From NCBI RefSeq assembly GCF_020723905.1, contig NZ_DYHZ01000002.1:124001-188000 (forward strand): a stretch of 64,000 bases of DNA. The letters are read 5' to 3'. Below the pieces are notes generated by a model. That model did not search any database. It was not told the origin of the DNA and worked only from the letters and a program-made list of their open reading frames with translations. This stretch comes from Anaerolinea thermophila. GTDB lineage: Bacteria > Chloroflexota > Anaerolineae > Anaerolineales > Anaerolineaceae. Shown piece after piece: positions 56,635 through 64,000 of this stretch (positions are counted from its first letter, which is position 1; each line of letters begins with the position of its first letter). The position numbers and the translations under genes were made by a program.

Positions 56635-58266
56635 ATGGACAACAATTACCTCTGGTGGCGCGATGGTATCATCTATCAGATCTATCCGCGCTCCTTTGCC
56701 GATGGCAATGGCGATGGCATTGGCGATCTGGAAGGCATTATCGCCCATCTCGATTACCTGAAGGACCTCGGTGTGGATGCCATCTGGCTCTCGCCCATTT
56801 ACCCTTCGCCCGATGTGGATTTTGGTTATGATGTTGCCGATTATCTGAACATTGACCCCAAATTCGGCACGCTGGAAACGTTTGACCGGCTGGTGAAGGA
56901 AGCGCATGAGCGGGGGATCCGCGTGGTGCTGGATCTGGTGCTCAATCACACCTCCGACCAGCATCCCTGGTTCCAGGAATCCCGCAAGTCTCGCGATAAC
57001 CCCTACCGCGATTACTACATCTGGCGCGACCCCAAACCCAATGGCGCTCCGCCAAACAACTGGGGATCCATTTTTGGCGGCGAAGCCTGGGAACTCGACC
57101 CGACCACCGGGCAGATGTACCTGCACATCTTCTACAAAGAACAGCCCGATGTCAACTGGCGCAACCCGGCGGTGCGCCAGTACATGCTGGACGTGTTCCG
57201 CTTCTGGCTGAACCGGGGGGTGGATGGCTTCCGTCTGGATGTGTTCAACGCTTACTTCAAACACCCTGACCTGCCCGACAACCCTCTCAACTTAAAGCCT
57301 GCCAACCTTTTGCAGGGTCTGGCTTCGCCTTTCTTTATTCAGGAACACCGCTATGACATTGACCAGCCGGAAATGATTCCTCTGCTGAACGAAATCCGCG
57401 CCATTCTCGACTCTTACCCCGAACGCTATGCAGTGGGCGAGACGTTCATCGGTGGTGCTGAAAAAGCCGCCCGCTATGTGGGCAACGATAAACTGCATGC
57501 CGCTTTCAACTTCGAGTTCCTGGAATGCCCGTGGTGGGCAAAAGCCTTCTACGACTCTATTGCCAGGTGGGAGCGTGTTCTGCCTGCCGATGCCTGGCCC
57601 AACTACGTGCTGAACAATCATGACCGTGTGCGTTCAGCCACGCGTTACTGCCGCGGCGAAAACGACGAACGCCTGAAGGTGGCGGCAACCCTGTTGCTGA
57701 CCCTGCGCGGCACCCCCTTCATGTACTACGGCGAAGAAATCGGTATGCGCGATATCAAGATCACCCGTGAACAGGTGCAGGATCCCATCGGCAAACGCCT
57801 CTGGCCCCTCTTCAAAGGGCGCGATGGCTGTCGCTCGCCCATGCAGTGGTCTGCGGCGCCCAATGCCGGCTTCAGCCCTGCCGGGGTGACCACCTGGCTT
57901 CCGGTGCATCCCAATTACCGCACTCGCAATGTGGAAGCGCAGTCTGCCGACCCCAACTCTTTATTGAATTACTACAAACGCCTGATTGCGCTGCGCAAAA
58001 ACAGCCTTGCCCTGCGTCAGGGCATGTTCACGCCGGTGACGTACGGCACGCGCTTTATCCTGGCGTATCTGCGTCAGGTGGAAGGCGAGACGGTGCTGGT
58101 GGCACTCAACTTCTCTGAACGCCGTCAAAACCTCGTCCTCGGACATGAACTGGCGGGACGCCGCTGGGAACTGCTTCTCTCCAGTAAGCGCGCCTCCATG
58201 GTGCCGGTGGAAGGCAGTCTCATCCCACTGGAGCCCAACGAAGCCCTTTTGCTCCGGCAAGCCTGA
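56635..58266 (+). CDS. Alpha-glucosidase / oligo-1,6-glucosidase, GH13
   Basis: A 543-residue cytoplasmic glycoside hydrolase of family 13. It begins WWRDGIIYQIYPRSFADGNGDGIGDL. The four conserved regions are present: DLVLNH, GFRLDVFNAYF with nucleophile D202, AVGETF with acid/base E269, and LNNHDRVRSA with D330. The calcium-site loop DGNGDGIGD follows the oligo-1,6-glucosidase pattern. It should release glucose from maltose/isomaltose-type oligosaccharides. AAGGAG precedes the ATG. The single gene ends in a strong terminator. Confidence 0.93.
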   Translation: MDNNYLWWRDGIIYQIYPRSFADGNGDGIGDLEGIIAHLDYLKDLGVDAIWLSPIYPSPDVDFGYDVADYLNIDPKFGTLETFDRLVKEAHERGIRVVLDLVLNHTSDQHPWFQESRKSRDNPYRDYYIWRDPKPNGAPPNNWGSIFGGEAWELDPTTGQMYLHIFYKEQPDVNWRNPAVRQYMLDVFRFWLNRGVDGFRLDVFNAYFKHPDLPDNPLNLKPANLLQGLASPFFIQEHRYDIDQPEMIPLLNEIRAILDSYPERYAVGETFIGGAEKAARYVGNDKLHAAFNFEFLECPWWAKAFYDSIARWERVLPADAWPNYVLNNHDRVRSATRYCRGENDERLKVAATLLLTLRGTPFMYYGEEIGMRDIKITREQVQDPIGKRLWPLFKGRDGCRSPMQWSAAPNAGFSPAGVTTWLPVHPNYRTRNVEAQSADPNSLLNYYKRLIALRKNSLALRQGMFTPVTYGTRFILAYLRQVEGETVLVALNFSERRQNLVLGHELAGRRWELLLSSKRASMVPVEGSLIPLEPNEALLLRQA

Positions 58267-58290
58267 AGCCGGTTGAAAGAGCATCCACTG

Positions 58291-58325
58291 GCGGAGCCGT
58301 AGAAGCGCGGCTCCGCTTTTTTCTT
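58291..58325 (+). terminator. Intrinsic terminator after the GH13 gene
   Basis: A perfect 9-bp stem GCGGAGCCG/CGGCTCCGC, 8-base loop, then TTTTTTCTT. Confidence 0.93.
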
Positions 58326-58411
58326 ATGGCGCACGCCCGATCCCCTTCTCACACGGGATTGTGGTTTAATACAGACAGAAATCTGCCCCATGATCGGAAA
58401 GTGACCGTCCT

Positions 58412-59242
58412 GTGACCTTGTCCTCTCTTTTCGTGACTTTTCTTGGCACCACCACCCTGTTGCTCAGCGATGGGGAGACCCGCCTGCTCACCGATGGTTT
58501 TTTTACCCGTCCTGCACTGATGCAGGTGCTGTTGGGCAGGGTTGCCCCTTCTCCTGATCGCATCGCTCAGGCTTTGCATCGCGCCGGAATTGACCGGTTG
58601 ACTGCTGTGCTGGTGGGACATTCGCATTACGACCACGCCCTGGATTGCGGCGAGGTTTGCCGTCAAACCGGTGCTGTGCTGGCAGGTTCGGCTTCCACCC
58701 TGAATATTGGCAGAGGCGCCGGGGTGCCCGAAGCGCGCCTTTGCCTTGCCGAAGCCGGGAGGACCTTCTCATGGGGGGCGTTTCAGGTGACCTTTCTGAA
58801 GTGGCGGCATTCTTTCCCCCGCTTCTATCCCGGGGAGATTCGCGCCCCGCTCGTTCCACCCGCACCGGTTTCGGCGTACCGCGAAGGGGGAACGTTTGCT
58901 CTGTTTCTGGAACACCCCGCCGGCAATTTGCTGATTCTGGAATCGGCGGGGATGGTACCCGGCGCTTTACAGGGCAGGCGGGCGCGGGTGGTCTTTGTCG
59001 CCATTGCGGGTTTCCCGCGCACTCCCGCCGGGCGCGAACGCCTCTTTCGCGAAGTCGTCCTTAACACCGCTGCGGAGCGGGTTGTTCCCATCCATCATGA
59101 TCATTTCTTTTTACCGCTCGGCAATCCTCCGGTACTTCTGCCCGGTTCGCGCGTGACGATGGAGTGGCTGGAACAGCGCTGTCGGCAGGAAGGTGTGGAC
59201 TTTACCGTTTTACCGCCATGGGAATGTGTCTCTCTGGGGTGA
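58412..59242 (+). CDS. Metallo-beta-lactamase-fold hydrolase
   Basis: A 276-residue MBL-fold protein with the metal motif HSHYDH at residues 70-75, a TDGFF strand before it, an internal extended loop, and later metal ligands at LILESAG and PIHHDHFFLP. It resembles UlaG/lipase-like MBL hydrolases rather than beta-lactamases. It starts at GTG 58412. No ribosome site is strong, and the start could be a few codons inside. The substrate is unknown. Confidence 0.8.
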   Translation: MTLSSLFVTFLGTTTLLLSDGETRLLTDGFFTRPALMQVLLGRVAPSPDRIAQALHRAGIDRLTAVLVGHSHYDHALDCGEVCRQTGAVLAGSASTLNIGRGAGVPEARLCLAEAGRTFSWGAFQVTFLKWRHSFPRFYPGEIRAPLVPPAPVSAYREGGTFALFLEHPAGNLLILESAGMVPGALQGRRARVVFVAIAGFPRTPAGRERLFREVVLNTAAERVVPIHHDHFFLPLGNPPVLLPGSRVTMEWLEQRCRQEGVDFTVLPPWECVSLG

Positions 59243-59273
59243 AATCGGGGCTGAAAGGGTGGTTTTCTTAAGG

Positions 59274-59279
59274 TAGAAT
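59274..59279 (+). promoter_or_regulatory. -10 box of a leaderless RelA/SpoT-homologue mRNA
   Basis: CTGAAA, 17-base spacer, TAGAAT, with the ATG at 59286 six bases later. Confidence 0.5.
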
Positions 59280-59285
59280 CGGAAT

Positions 59286-61142
59286 ATGGTACGGATTGAA
59301 AAGATTAAAGAGATTCGCCCTCGCATTCTGGATCAATTTAACCTGAAAGAATTTGTCCCGCGCACGCCTGCCATTGCTGAGGCTTACCGCTGGGGGAAGG
59401 AACTGCATGCCGGGCAGATGCGATTGAGCGGCGAGCCCTATTTTGAAACGCACTGCGCCTGGGTAGGCGCGTTTCTGGACAAACTGGTAGAGAAAGAAGC
59501 CTGGACGATTGCCGGTTTGCTTCACGACAGCGTGGAAGACTCCGGCGAAAGTCTGGATCGCATCCGCGCTCATTTCCCCGGCGCACTGGGGGAGGAAGTG
59601 GCGTTTATTGTGGATGGGGTGACCAAACTCTCTGCGCCGCGCGATGGGCGCTCGCGCGAGATGGAAACCCTGCGTAAACTGGGGATGTTCCGCGATCCGG
59701 GGGTCTTTCTGGTCAAACTGGCGGACAAAACCCATAACCTGCTCACGCTGGAGCACATGCCGCCTGCCAAACGAGCGCAAAAAGCCACCGAAGCCATCCG
59801 CGCCTATGGCAAACTGGCGGGCATCCTCAACTGTCATCAGTGGCGTTGCTGGCTGGAAGACCTGGCATTTCCCTTTGCCGAGCCGGACATGTACGTCTAT
59901 GTCAAAGAGCATGTGGACGCCGATCCCCGCCTGCGTCTGGAGTTTATTCAACCCTTTATGGAGCAACTGGGCGGGTTGATGGAAAAGTCTGGCATTGATG
60001 GGCGGGTGAGCATCTTTGTCAATGGCTACTGGCAGGTATGGCAAAAACTGCGCCGTATGGCGCGTTCCCGCAAAGCCTCGTTGAACAGTTTTTCCATGGT
60101 CAACGATCTGGTCAGTTTCCGCCTGGTAGTGGATGGGGATAACAAAAACGCCTGTTATGCCCTGCTGGGCGCGGTCAACACCTTCTTTGGTCCCTATCTG
60201 GACAATGATCGTTTCGATGACTTTATCGCCTATCCGCAAAACGGCTACCGCGCCTTGCAGGTCACCGCTTACCTGCCCGATTTCGGAGCGGTGGAAGTTG
60301 CCATTGCCACCGAAGAGATGGAAGGGGAAAACATGTGGGGTGTGGTGGACTGCATCCGCAAAGGACGCGACACCAGCCAGTACAACCCGGTGGAAATCCT
60401 CACTCCCAGCGGCGGGGCGCGTTTCCTGCGCGAGGGCTCCAGTGTACTGGATGCCGTAGCCGCCATTCAGCAGGAAATGCTCCTGGACAAAATCAGCGCC
60501 GTGAAGGTCAATGGGGCGCTGGCGCGTCTCTCCGACCGTGTGCGTCCCGGGGATGTGGTGGAGGTGGTCACCAGTGGGAAGCGCCTGGTTCCCACCGAGG
60601 AATGGCTGGGCTTTGCCAATGAAACCACCGCTCGCCTGCTGCGGATGGTGCTGGCAACCCAGTCGCTCAAGAAGGACGCCGAACTGGGGCGCATTAAACT
60701 TTTACCCATTATCGCTGAAGAAGGAATTCTGGCGCTTGAGGACGTGCAGGCGCTGGAATCAGACCGCATGGATAACCTGCTCGAAGAACTGGGATGTTCC
60801 AGTCTGGAAGACCTGTACGTTGCCGTTGGCGGTGGTGCGGTGCGCCTGAATGATTTCCAGAAAGTCCTGTGCAAGGTGGGCATCACCCGCGAACAACTTG
60901 GCTGGGTGACGGTCAATATTACCGCCGACCCGGCGGAGAACCGCCCCGGCGTACTGGCAAGACTGGCAGGGCTGGTCTCAAAGCACAACGGTAACATCCT
61001 GCGCTCGGTCAACAATACCCTGCCCGAAGGGGGCTTTACCCTGCGGCTGGTGGTGATCTTCTCGCAGCCAGAAATGAAGGACGCCATGGAAGAATCCTTC
61101 CGCACTTCGGGAATTGTCTTCAAATCGTTACAGGTGGTTTGA
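59286..61142 (+). CDS. RelA/SpoT homologue with intact hydrolase and degenerate synthetase domain
   Basis: A 618-residue RSH protein (usual length about 720). The N-terminal HD hydrolase is intact: YFETHCAWV, LLHDSVED with H80-D81, and KLADKTHNLLTL. The synthetase region (about 245-345) is recognisable (SFRLVVDG, NTFFGPY.D..RFDDFIAYP, NGYRAL, VEVAIAT) but the canonical K of 'PK' is Q, the H of 'YQSLH' is Q, and 'EIQIRT' reads VEVAIAT, so (p)ppGpp synthesis is doubtful. A TGS domain (VEILTPSGGARFLREGSSVLDAV) and a C-terminal ACT domain follow. It is predicted to act mainly as a ppGpp hydrolase. The start lies six bases after TAGAAT, suggesting leaderless translation. Confidence 0.88.
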   Translation: MVRIEKIKEIRPRILDQFNLKEFVPRTPAIAEAYRWGKELHAGQMRLSGEPYFETHCAWVGAFLDKLVEKEAWTIAGLLHDSVEDSGESLDRIRAHFPGALGEEVAFIVDGVTKLSAPRDGRSREMETLRKLGMFRDPGVFLVKLADKTHNLLTLEHMPPAKRAQKATEAIRAYGKLAGILNCHQWRCWLEDLAFPFAEPDMYVYVKEHVDADPRLRLEFIQPFMEQLGGLMEKSGIDGRVSIFVNGYWQVWQKLRRMARSRKASLNSFSMVNDLVSFRLVVDGDNKNACYALLGAVNTFFGPYLDNDRFDDFIAYPQNGYRALQVTAYLPDFGAVEVAIATEEMEGENMWGVVDCIRKGRDTSQYNPVEILTPSGGARFLREGSSVLDAVAAIQQEMLLDKISAVKVNGALARLSDRVRPGDVVEVVTSGKRLVPTEEWLGFANETTARLLRMVLATQSLKKDAELGRIKLLPIIAEEGILALEDVQALESDRMDNLLEELGCSSLEDLYVAVGGGAVRLNDFQKVLCKVGITREQLGWVTVNITADPAENRPGVLARLAGLVSKHNGNILRSVNNTLPEGGFTLRLVVIFSQPEMKDAMEESFRTSGIVFKSLQVV

Positions 61143-61152
61143 AAAGGATGGT

Positions 61153-61653
61153 ATGAAACTGGGCGTTCTCTCCGACACACACAACAATCTCACAGCCCTT
61201 GAACAAGCCCTGTCGCTGTTCCGCCAGGAGAAAGTGGACTGGCTGATTCACTGCGGGGATATCACCACGCCTGAGACCGCTTCAGCCCTGGGAGAGTTCC
61301 CTGTGTGGCATGCGCTGGGCAATGGCGATTTTGCCAGCGGGGAAATCCGCGCGGTATTACAGCGTTTCAACCCGCTCAATCAATCCGCTCTGGTAGTTAC
61401 CGGAATACTGGGGGGATTTCCCATTGCCGTGACGCATGGACATGTGCCGGGTAAGGTGGCAGAACTGGCGCAAAGCGGTCAATACGCTTATGTCTTTTAC
61501 GGGCATTCTCACCGCCGAAAAGCTCAGAAAATGGGCAATACCTGGGTAATTAACCCCGGAGCGCTGGGCGGCTTGCGTCCGGAAGCCCCTTCGGTGTACC
61601 TGATTGACCTGCAAATCGGAGACGGCGGCTTTTTCCTCGTCCCAGGCAGTTAG
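61153..61653 (+). CDS. YfcE/MJ0936-type metallophosphodiesterase
   Basis: A 166-residue calcineurin-like phosphoesterase of the small YfcE group: KLGVLSDTHNN (metal ligands D8 and H10), LIHCGDI, GNGD, VTHGHVPG and YGHSHRRKAQK. Such enzymes hydrolyse phosphodiesters, with unknown natural substrate. AAGGA precedes the ATG, ten bases after the RSH stop. The 3' end overlaps the convergent murJ end by four bases. Confidence 0.92.
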   Translation: MKLGVLSDTHNNLTALEQALSLFRQEKVDWLIHCGDITTPETASALGEFPVWHALGNGDFASGEIRAVLQRFNPLNQSALVVTGILGGFPIAVTHGHVPGKVAELAQSGQYAYVFYGHSHRRKAQKMGNTWVINPGALGGLRPEAPSVYLIDLQIGDGGFFLVPGS

Positions 61654-63179
61654 AGGCGTAAGAGCAGTTTCAGTTCCTTGAAGATAAATGGAATGGCTAC
61701 CAGCCCGCCTGCCGTCATGGCAAGAAGGCTGGCAAGCAAAGGCGAAGACAGCACTCCGATATTCAGCACGGCAAAGGTGACAGCCCCGCCTGCCAGCGCC
61801 GCCAGCACCGCGCGGGTGAGGCTATCTCCCAACCGGATGAAGTGGCCCGTCTGCACCCCCAGCAACACCAGCAGAAAGACTGCCTGACTGGTAAAGCACA
61901 CGGCATCCGTCAGACTGATGCCCGCCGCTCCCAGAGGACGGTAAAGGGCGCTTCCCAGTCCAATATAGAGAAGCATGTTGCCCAACCCTGCCAGCATGGG
62001 GGGAATGGGACGCTGGCGGGCGTAGAACGAGCGTGCCGCCACTTCCATCAACGAATGTCCCACCAGACCGGCGAGGAATCCCCGGGTTGCCCACAGCAGG
62101 GTGGAGGCGTGGGCGTCGTTCAATGCAAAGACGGCTTGCATGACTGGACCCAGTCCCAGCGCCAGCACTGCCGCAATCGGCAGGGTGATGCCGATCAGTA
62201 CACGCACGGCGCGTTGAATGGATTCGTGAAACAGCCCTTCCTGTTTCTGCGCCGCCAGTTCTGAGAGGGTGGGCAACATGGCGGTGGCAATAGCGGTGCC
62301 GATAAGCGTTTCAGGTACCTGCTGAATCATCCAGCCGTAAGTCAGCGCGCTTACCGCGCCTTCGGGCAGGCGCGACGCCAGATTATCGCGCACCAGAAAG
62401 ATCACCTGCACGAATCCCACAGTGAGAATGCGCGGTGCCATCAATTTAAGCACCTGCACCACCTGCGGGTTATTCAGCCCAAGCCCTGCGCTCCAGCGGA
62501 AGCGGTAACGAATCAATGCCGGGATCTGAATGGCAAGGTGTAGAAAAGCCCCCACAATCACCCCCGCAACCAGTCCATACACGCCCATCCCCATGGCAGG
62601 CAGGGTGATGCCCGCAATGCGGTAGCCCTCGCCGGGAGCGAGGATGAGTGCACCAAAAATTTGCCCCACGTTGTAAAACAGGGGCGCCAGAGCGGGGAAG
62701 AGAAAGTGCTGATTGGCTTGCAGTGCCGACATCACCAGTCCGCTGATCGAGAAAATCAGCGTGGCGATCAGATTGAGGCGCATCAACTGCACAACTACGC
62801 GCTGTTGCTCCACGCCAAATCCGGGGGCAATGCCCACTTCAGCGCGCACCAGCGGCATGGCAACCAGAGCCACCACAATGGATAACCCCGCGGTCACCAG
62901 AAAAACCAGATTGGCAACATGCGAAAACACTTCCCAGAGGGCATCGCGTCCCTGGGTGGTGAGCGTGGCGGAGAGCACCGGTATCAGCGCCATGGCAAGC
63001 GCACCGCCGGAGATAACTGCATAAATTAAATCGGGAACATTGTTGGCAACGTTGAAGGCATCCAGTTCCGCCGAAAAACTGAACTGGCGGGCAATGATCA
63101 CCTGACGGAGGAACGCAGCGGCTTTGTCCAGGGCAAAGCACACCGCCAGCAGGATGGAAATGCGCGTCAATCGGGACAT
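61650..63179 (-). CDS. murJ: Lipid II flippase MurJ
   Basis: A 509-residue MOP-superfamily flippase with about 14 membrane segments. It moves lipid II across the membrane for peptidoglycan synthesis. The pattern SILLAVCFALDKAAAFLRQVIIARQFSFSAELDAFNVANNVPDLIYAVISGGALAMALIPVL is the MurJ N-terminal half with its conserved charged residues in the central cavity. Homologues are found in Chloroflexota even where peptidoglycan is atypical. It ends against the YfcE-like gene. Confidence 0.94.
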   Translation of the reverse strand: MSRLTRISILLAVCFALDKAAAFLRQVIIARQFSFSAELDAFNVANNVPDLIYAVISGGALAMALIPVLSATLTTQGRDALWEVFSHVANLVFLVTAGLSIVVALVAMPLVRAEVGIAPGFGVEQQRVVVQLMRLNLIATLIFSISGLVMSALQANQHFLFPALAPLFYNVGQIFGALILAPGEGYRIAGITLPAMGMGVYGLVAGVIVGAFLHLAIQIPALIRYRFRWSAGLGLNNPQVVQVLKLMAPRILTVGFVQVIFLVRDNLASRLPEGAVSALTYGWMIQQVPETLIGTAIATAMLPTLSELAAQKQEGLFHESIQRAVRVLIGITLPIAAVLALGLGPVMQAVFALNDAHASTLLWATRGFLAGLVGHSLMEVAARSFYARQRPIPPMLAGLGNMLLYIGLGSALYRPLGAAGISLTDAVCFTSQAVFLLVLLGVQTGHFIRLGDSLTRAVLAALAGGAVTFAVLNIGVLSSPLLASLLAMTAGGLVAIPFIFKELKLLLRL

Positions 63180-63205
63180 GGGCTAATGATAACACAGGTA
63201 AAAAG

Positions 63206-63236
63206 AAAAACTCCCGCCCGAATGGACGGGCGGGAG
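63206..63236 (-). terminator. Intrinsic terminator after metK
   Basis: A perfect 10-bp stem CTCCCGCCCG/CGGGCGGGAG with a 6-base loop, followed on the minus strand by TTTTTC, beyond the metK stop. Confidence 0.93.
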
Positions 63237-63259
63237 GGCAAACAGCCACACGAAAAGAT

Positions 63260-64000
63260 TTACAGACCGGCGGCGCGGCGTAAAATTTCGGCTTTGTCGG
63301 TGCGTTCCCAGGTGAGGTCCAGGTCATCGCGCCCGAAGTGGCCGTAAGCCGCCACCTTGCGGTAGATGGGACGGCGCAAATCGAGGTCGCGGATGATGGC
63401 GCCGGGGCGCAGGTCGAAGGTCTCGCTGATGATCTGGGCAATCTTCTCATCGGGGATTTTGCCCGTGCCGAAGGTTTCCACGTTGATGCTCAGCGGGCGG
63501 GCAACGCCGATGGCGTAGGCAACCTGCACCTCACAGCGGTTCGCCAGTCCAGCGGCAACCACGTTCTTTGCCACCCAGCGGGCTGCGTACGCACCGGAGC
63601 GATCCACTTTCGTGGGATCTTTGCCGGAGAAAGCGCCGCCGCCGTGGCGTCCCATACCGCCGTACGTATCTACAATGATCTTGCGTCCGGTCACGCCCGC
63701 GTCGCCCATCGGTCCGCCGATGACAAAACGACCGGTGGGGTTAACAAACACCTTCATGTGATCATCCACCATCTCTGCCGGTAAGGTGGGCAGAATGACA
63801 TGCTCCAGCACGGCTTCGCGAATTTCGGAATGAGAAATCTCAGGAGCGTGCTGGGTGGAGATGAGCACCGTATCCACACGTACGGGTTTGCCATAGTGGT
63901 ATTCCACCGTCACCTGGCTCTTGCCGTCGGGGCGCAGCCACGGCAGGGTGCCGTTCTTGCGCACTTCCGCCAGGCGGCGGGTCAGTTTGTGAGCGTAGTA
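63260..64000 (-). CDS. metK: S-adenosylmethionine synthetase (partial, 5' end beyond right edge)
   Basis: The C-terminal 246 residues of MetK; the frame is open to the window edge ([34 protein letters not shown]). The hallmark metal/ATP block [48 protein letters not shown] is complete. It makes SAM from methionine and ATP. The first 150 or so residues and the start codon are not in the window. Confidence 0.97.
   Translation of the reverse strand, partial: YYAHKLTRRLAEVRKNGTLPWLRPDGKSQVTVEYHYGKPVRVDTVLISTQHAPEISHSEIREAVLEHVILPTLPAEMVDDHMKVFVNPTGRFVIGGPMGDAGVTGRKIIVDTYGGMGRHGGGAFSGKDPTKVDRSGAYAARWVAKNVVAAGLANRCEVQVAYAIGVARPLSINVETFGTGKIPDEKIAQIISETFDLRPGAIIRDLDLRRPIYRKVAAYGHFGRDDLDLTWERTDKAEILRRAAGL

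Overview
The window looks like a piece of chromosome from a strictly anaerobic, probably thermophilic Chloroflexota bacterium of the Anaerolineae type. This is inferred from gene content: tungsten aldehyde:ferredoxin oxidoreductase, one-chain pyruvate:ferredoxin oxidoreductase, SpoVS, beta-glucan/xylan glycoside hydrolases with a sugar ABC importer, and a very large CRISPR locus. No rRNA, tRNA, transposase or prophage was recognised. Both window edges cut genes (an exported repeat protein at the left, metK at the right).

Layout. 1-6.5 kb: metabolic genes on the minus strand (exported propeller-like protein, GH94 cellobiose phosphorylase, AOR, DUF1810). 6.6-13.5 kb: a DUF368/PopT-type membrane protein, then a LacI-controlled sugar cluster (regulator, lipoprotein, two permeases, GH8 exo-oligoxylanase) with two matching operators. 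13.6-30.6 kb: one co-directional CRISPR block. It opens with a CARF plus LuxR-type HTH protein, then a complete type III-B module (cmr1, cas10/cmr2, cmr3-6), a Can2/Card1-like CARF nuclease, Csx15, a type I-B module of the Cst type (cas8b1 with a probable internal Cas11 start, cas7, cas5, cas3), then one shared cas6 and cas1-cas2-cas4. 30.6-40.8 kb: leader, about 134 identical 37-bp repeats, and three unusual 91-bp composite units at the distal end. 41-64 kb: housekeeping genes (DsbA-like, dNK, SpoVS, RecJ, PFOR with a DHOD-like partner, SLC13 transporter, infA, rpsU, an ABC exporter with a NEW3 protein, GH13, MBL hydrolase, a RelA/SpoT homologue, YfcE-like phosphoesterase, MurJ, metK).

How the defence genes fit together. 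Both interference modules appear to draw crRNAs from one array through one Cas6 and one adaptation set. Cas10 has no HD nuclease domain and no zinc ribbon cysteines but keeps its GGDD cyclase motif. The type III arm is therefore predicted to act through Cmr4 RNA cleavage and cyclic oligoadenylate signalling, read by the CARF nuclease and perhaps by the CARF-HTH protein, with Csx15 as a possible signal modulator. The leader-proximal third of the array holds families of related, non-identical spacers that tile the same coding sequences on both strands, as expected from repeated encounters with a diversifying virus.

The most unusual observations are the CARF-LuxR protein with a palindrome just before cmr1, the signalling-only Cas10, the in-gene Cas11 start, the spacer families, a spacer that is itself an intrinsic terminator, the composite distal repeats, and several genes whose -10 box lies only 5-8 bases before the start codon (leaderless mRNAs).
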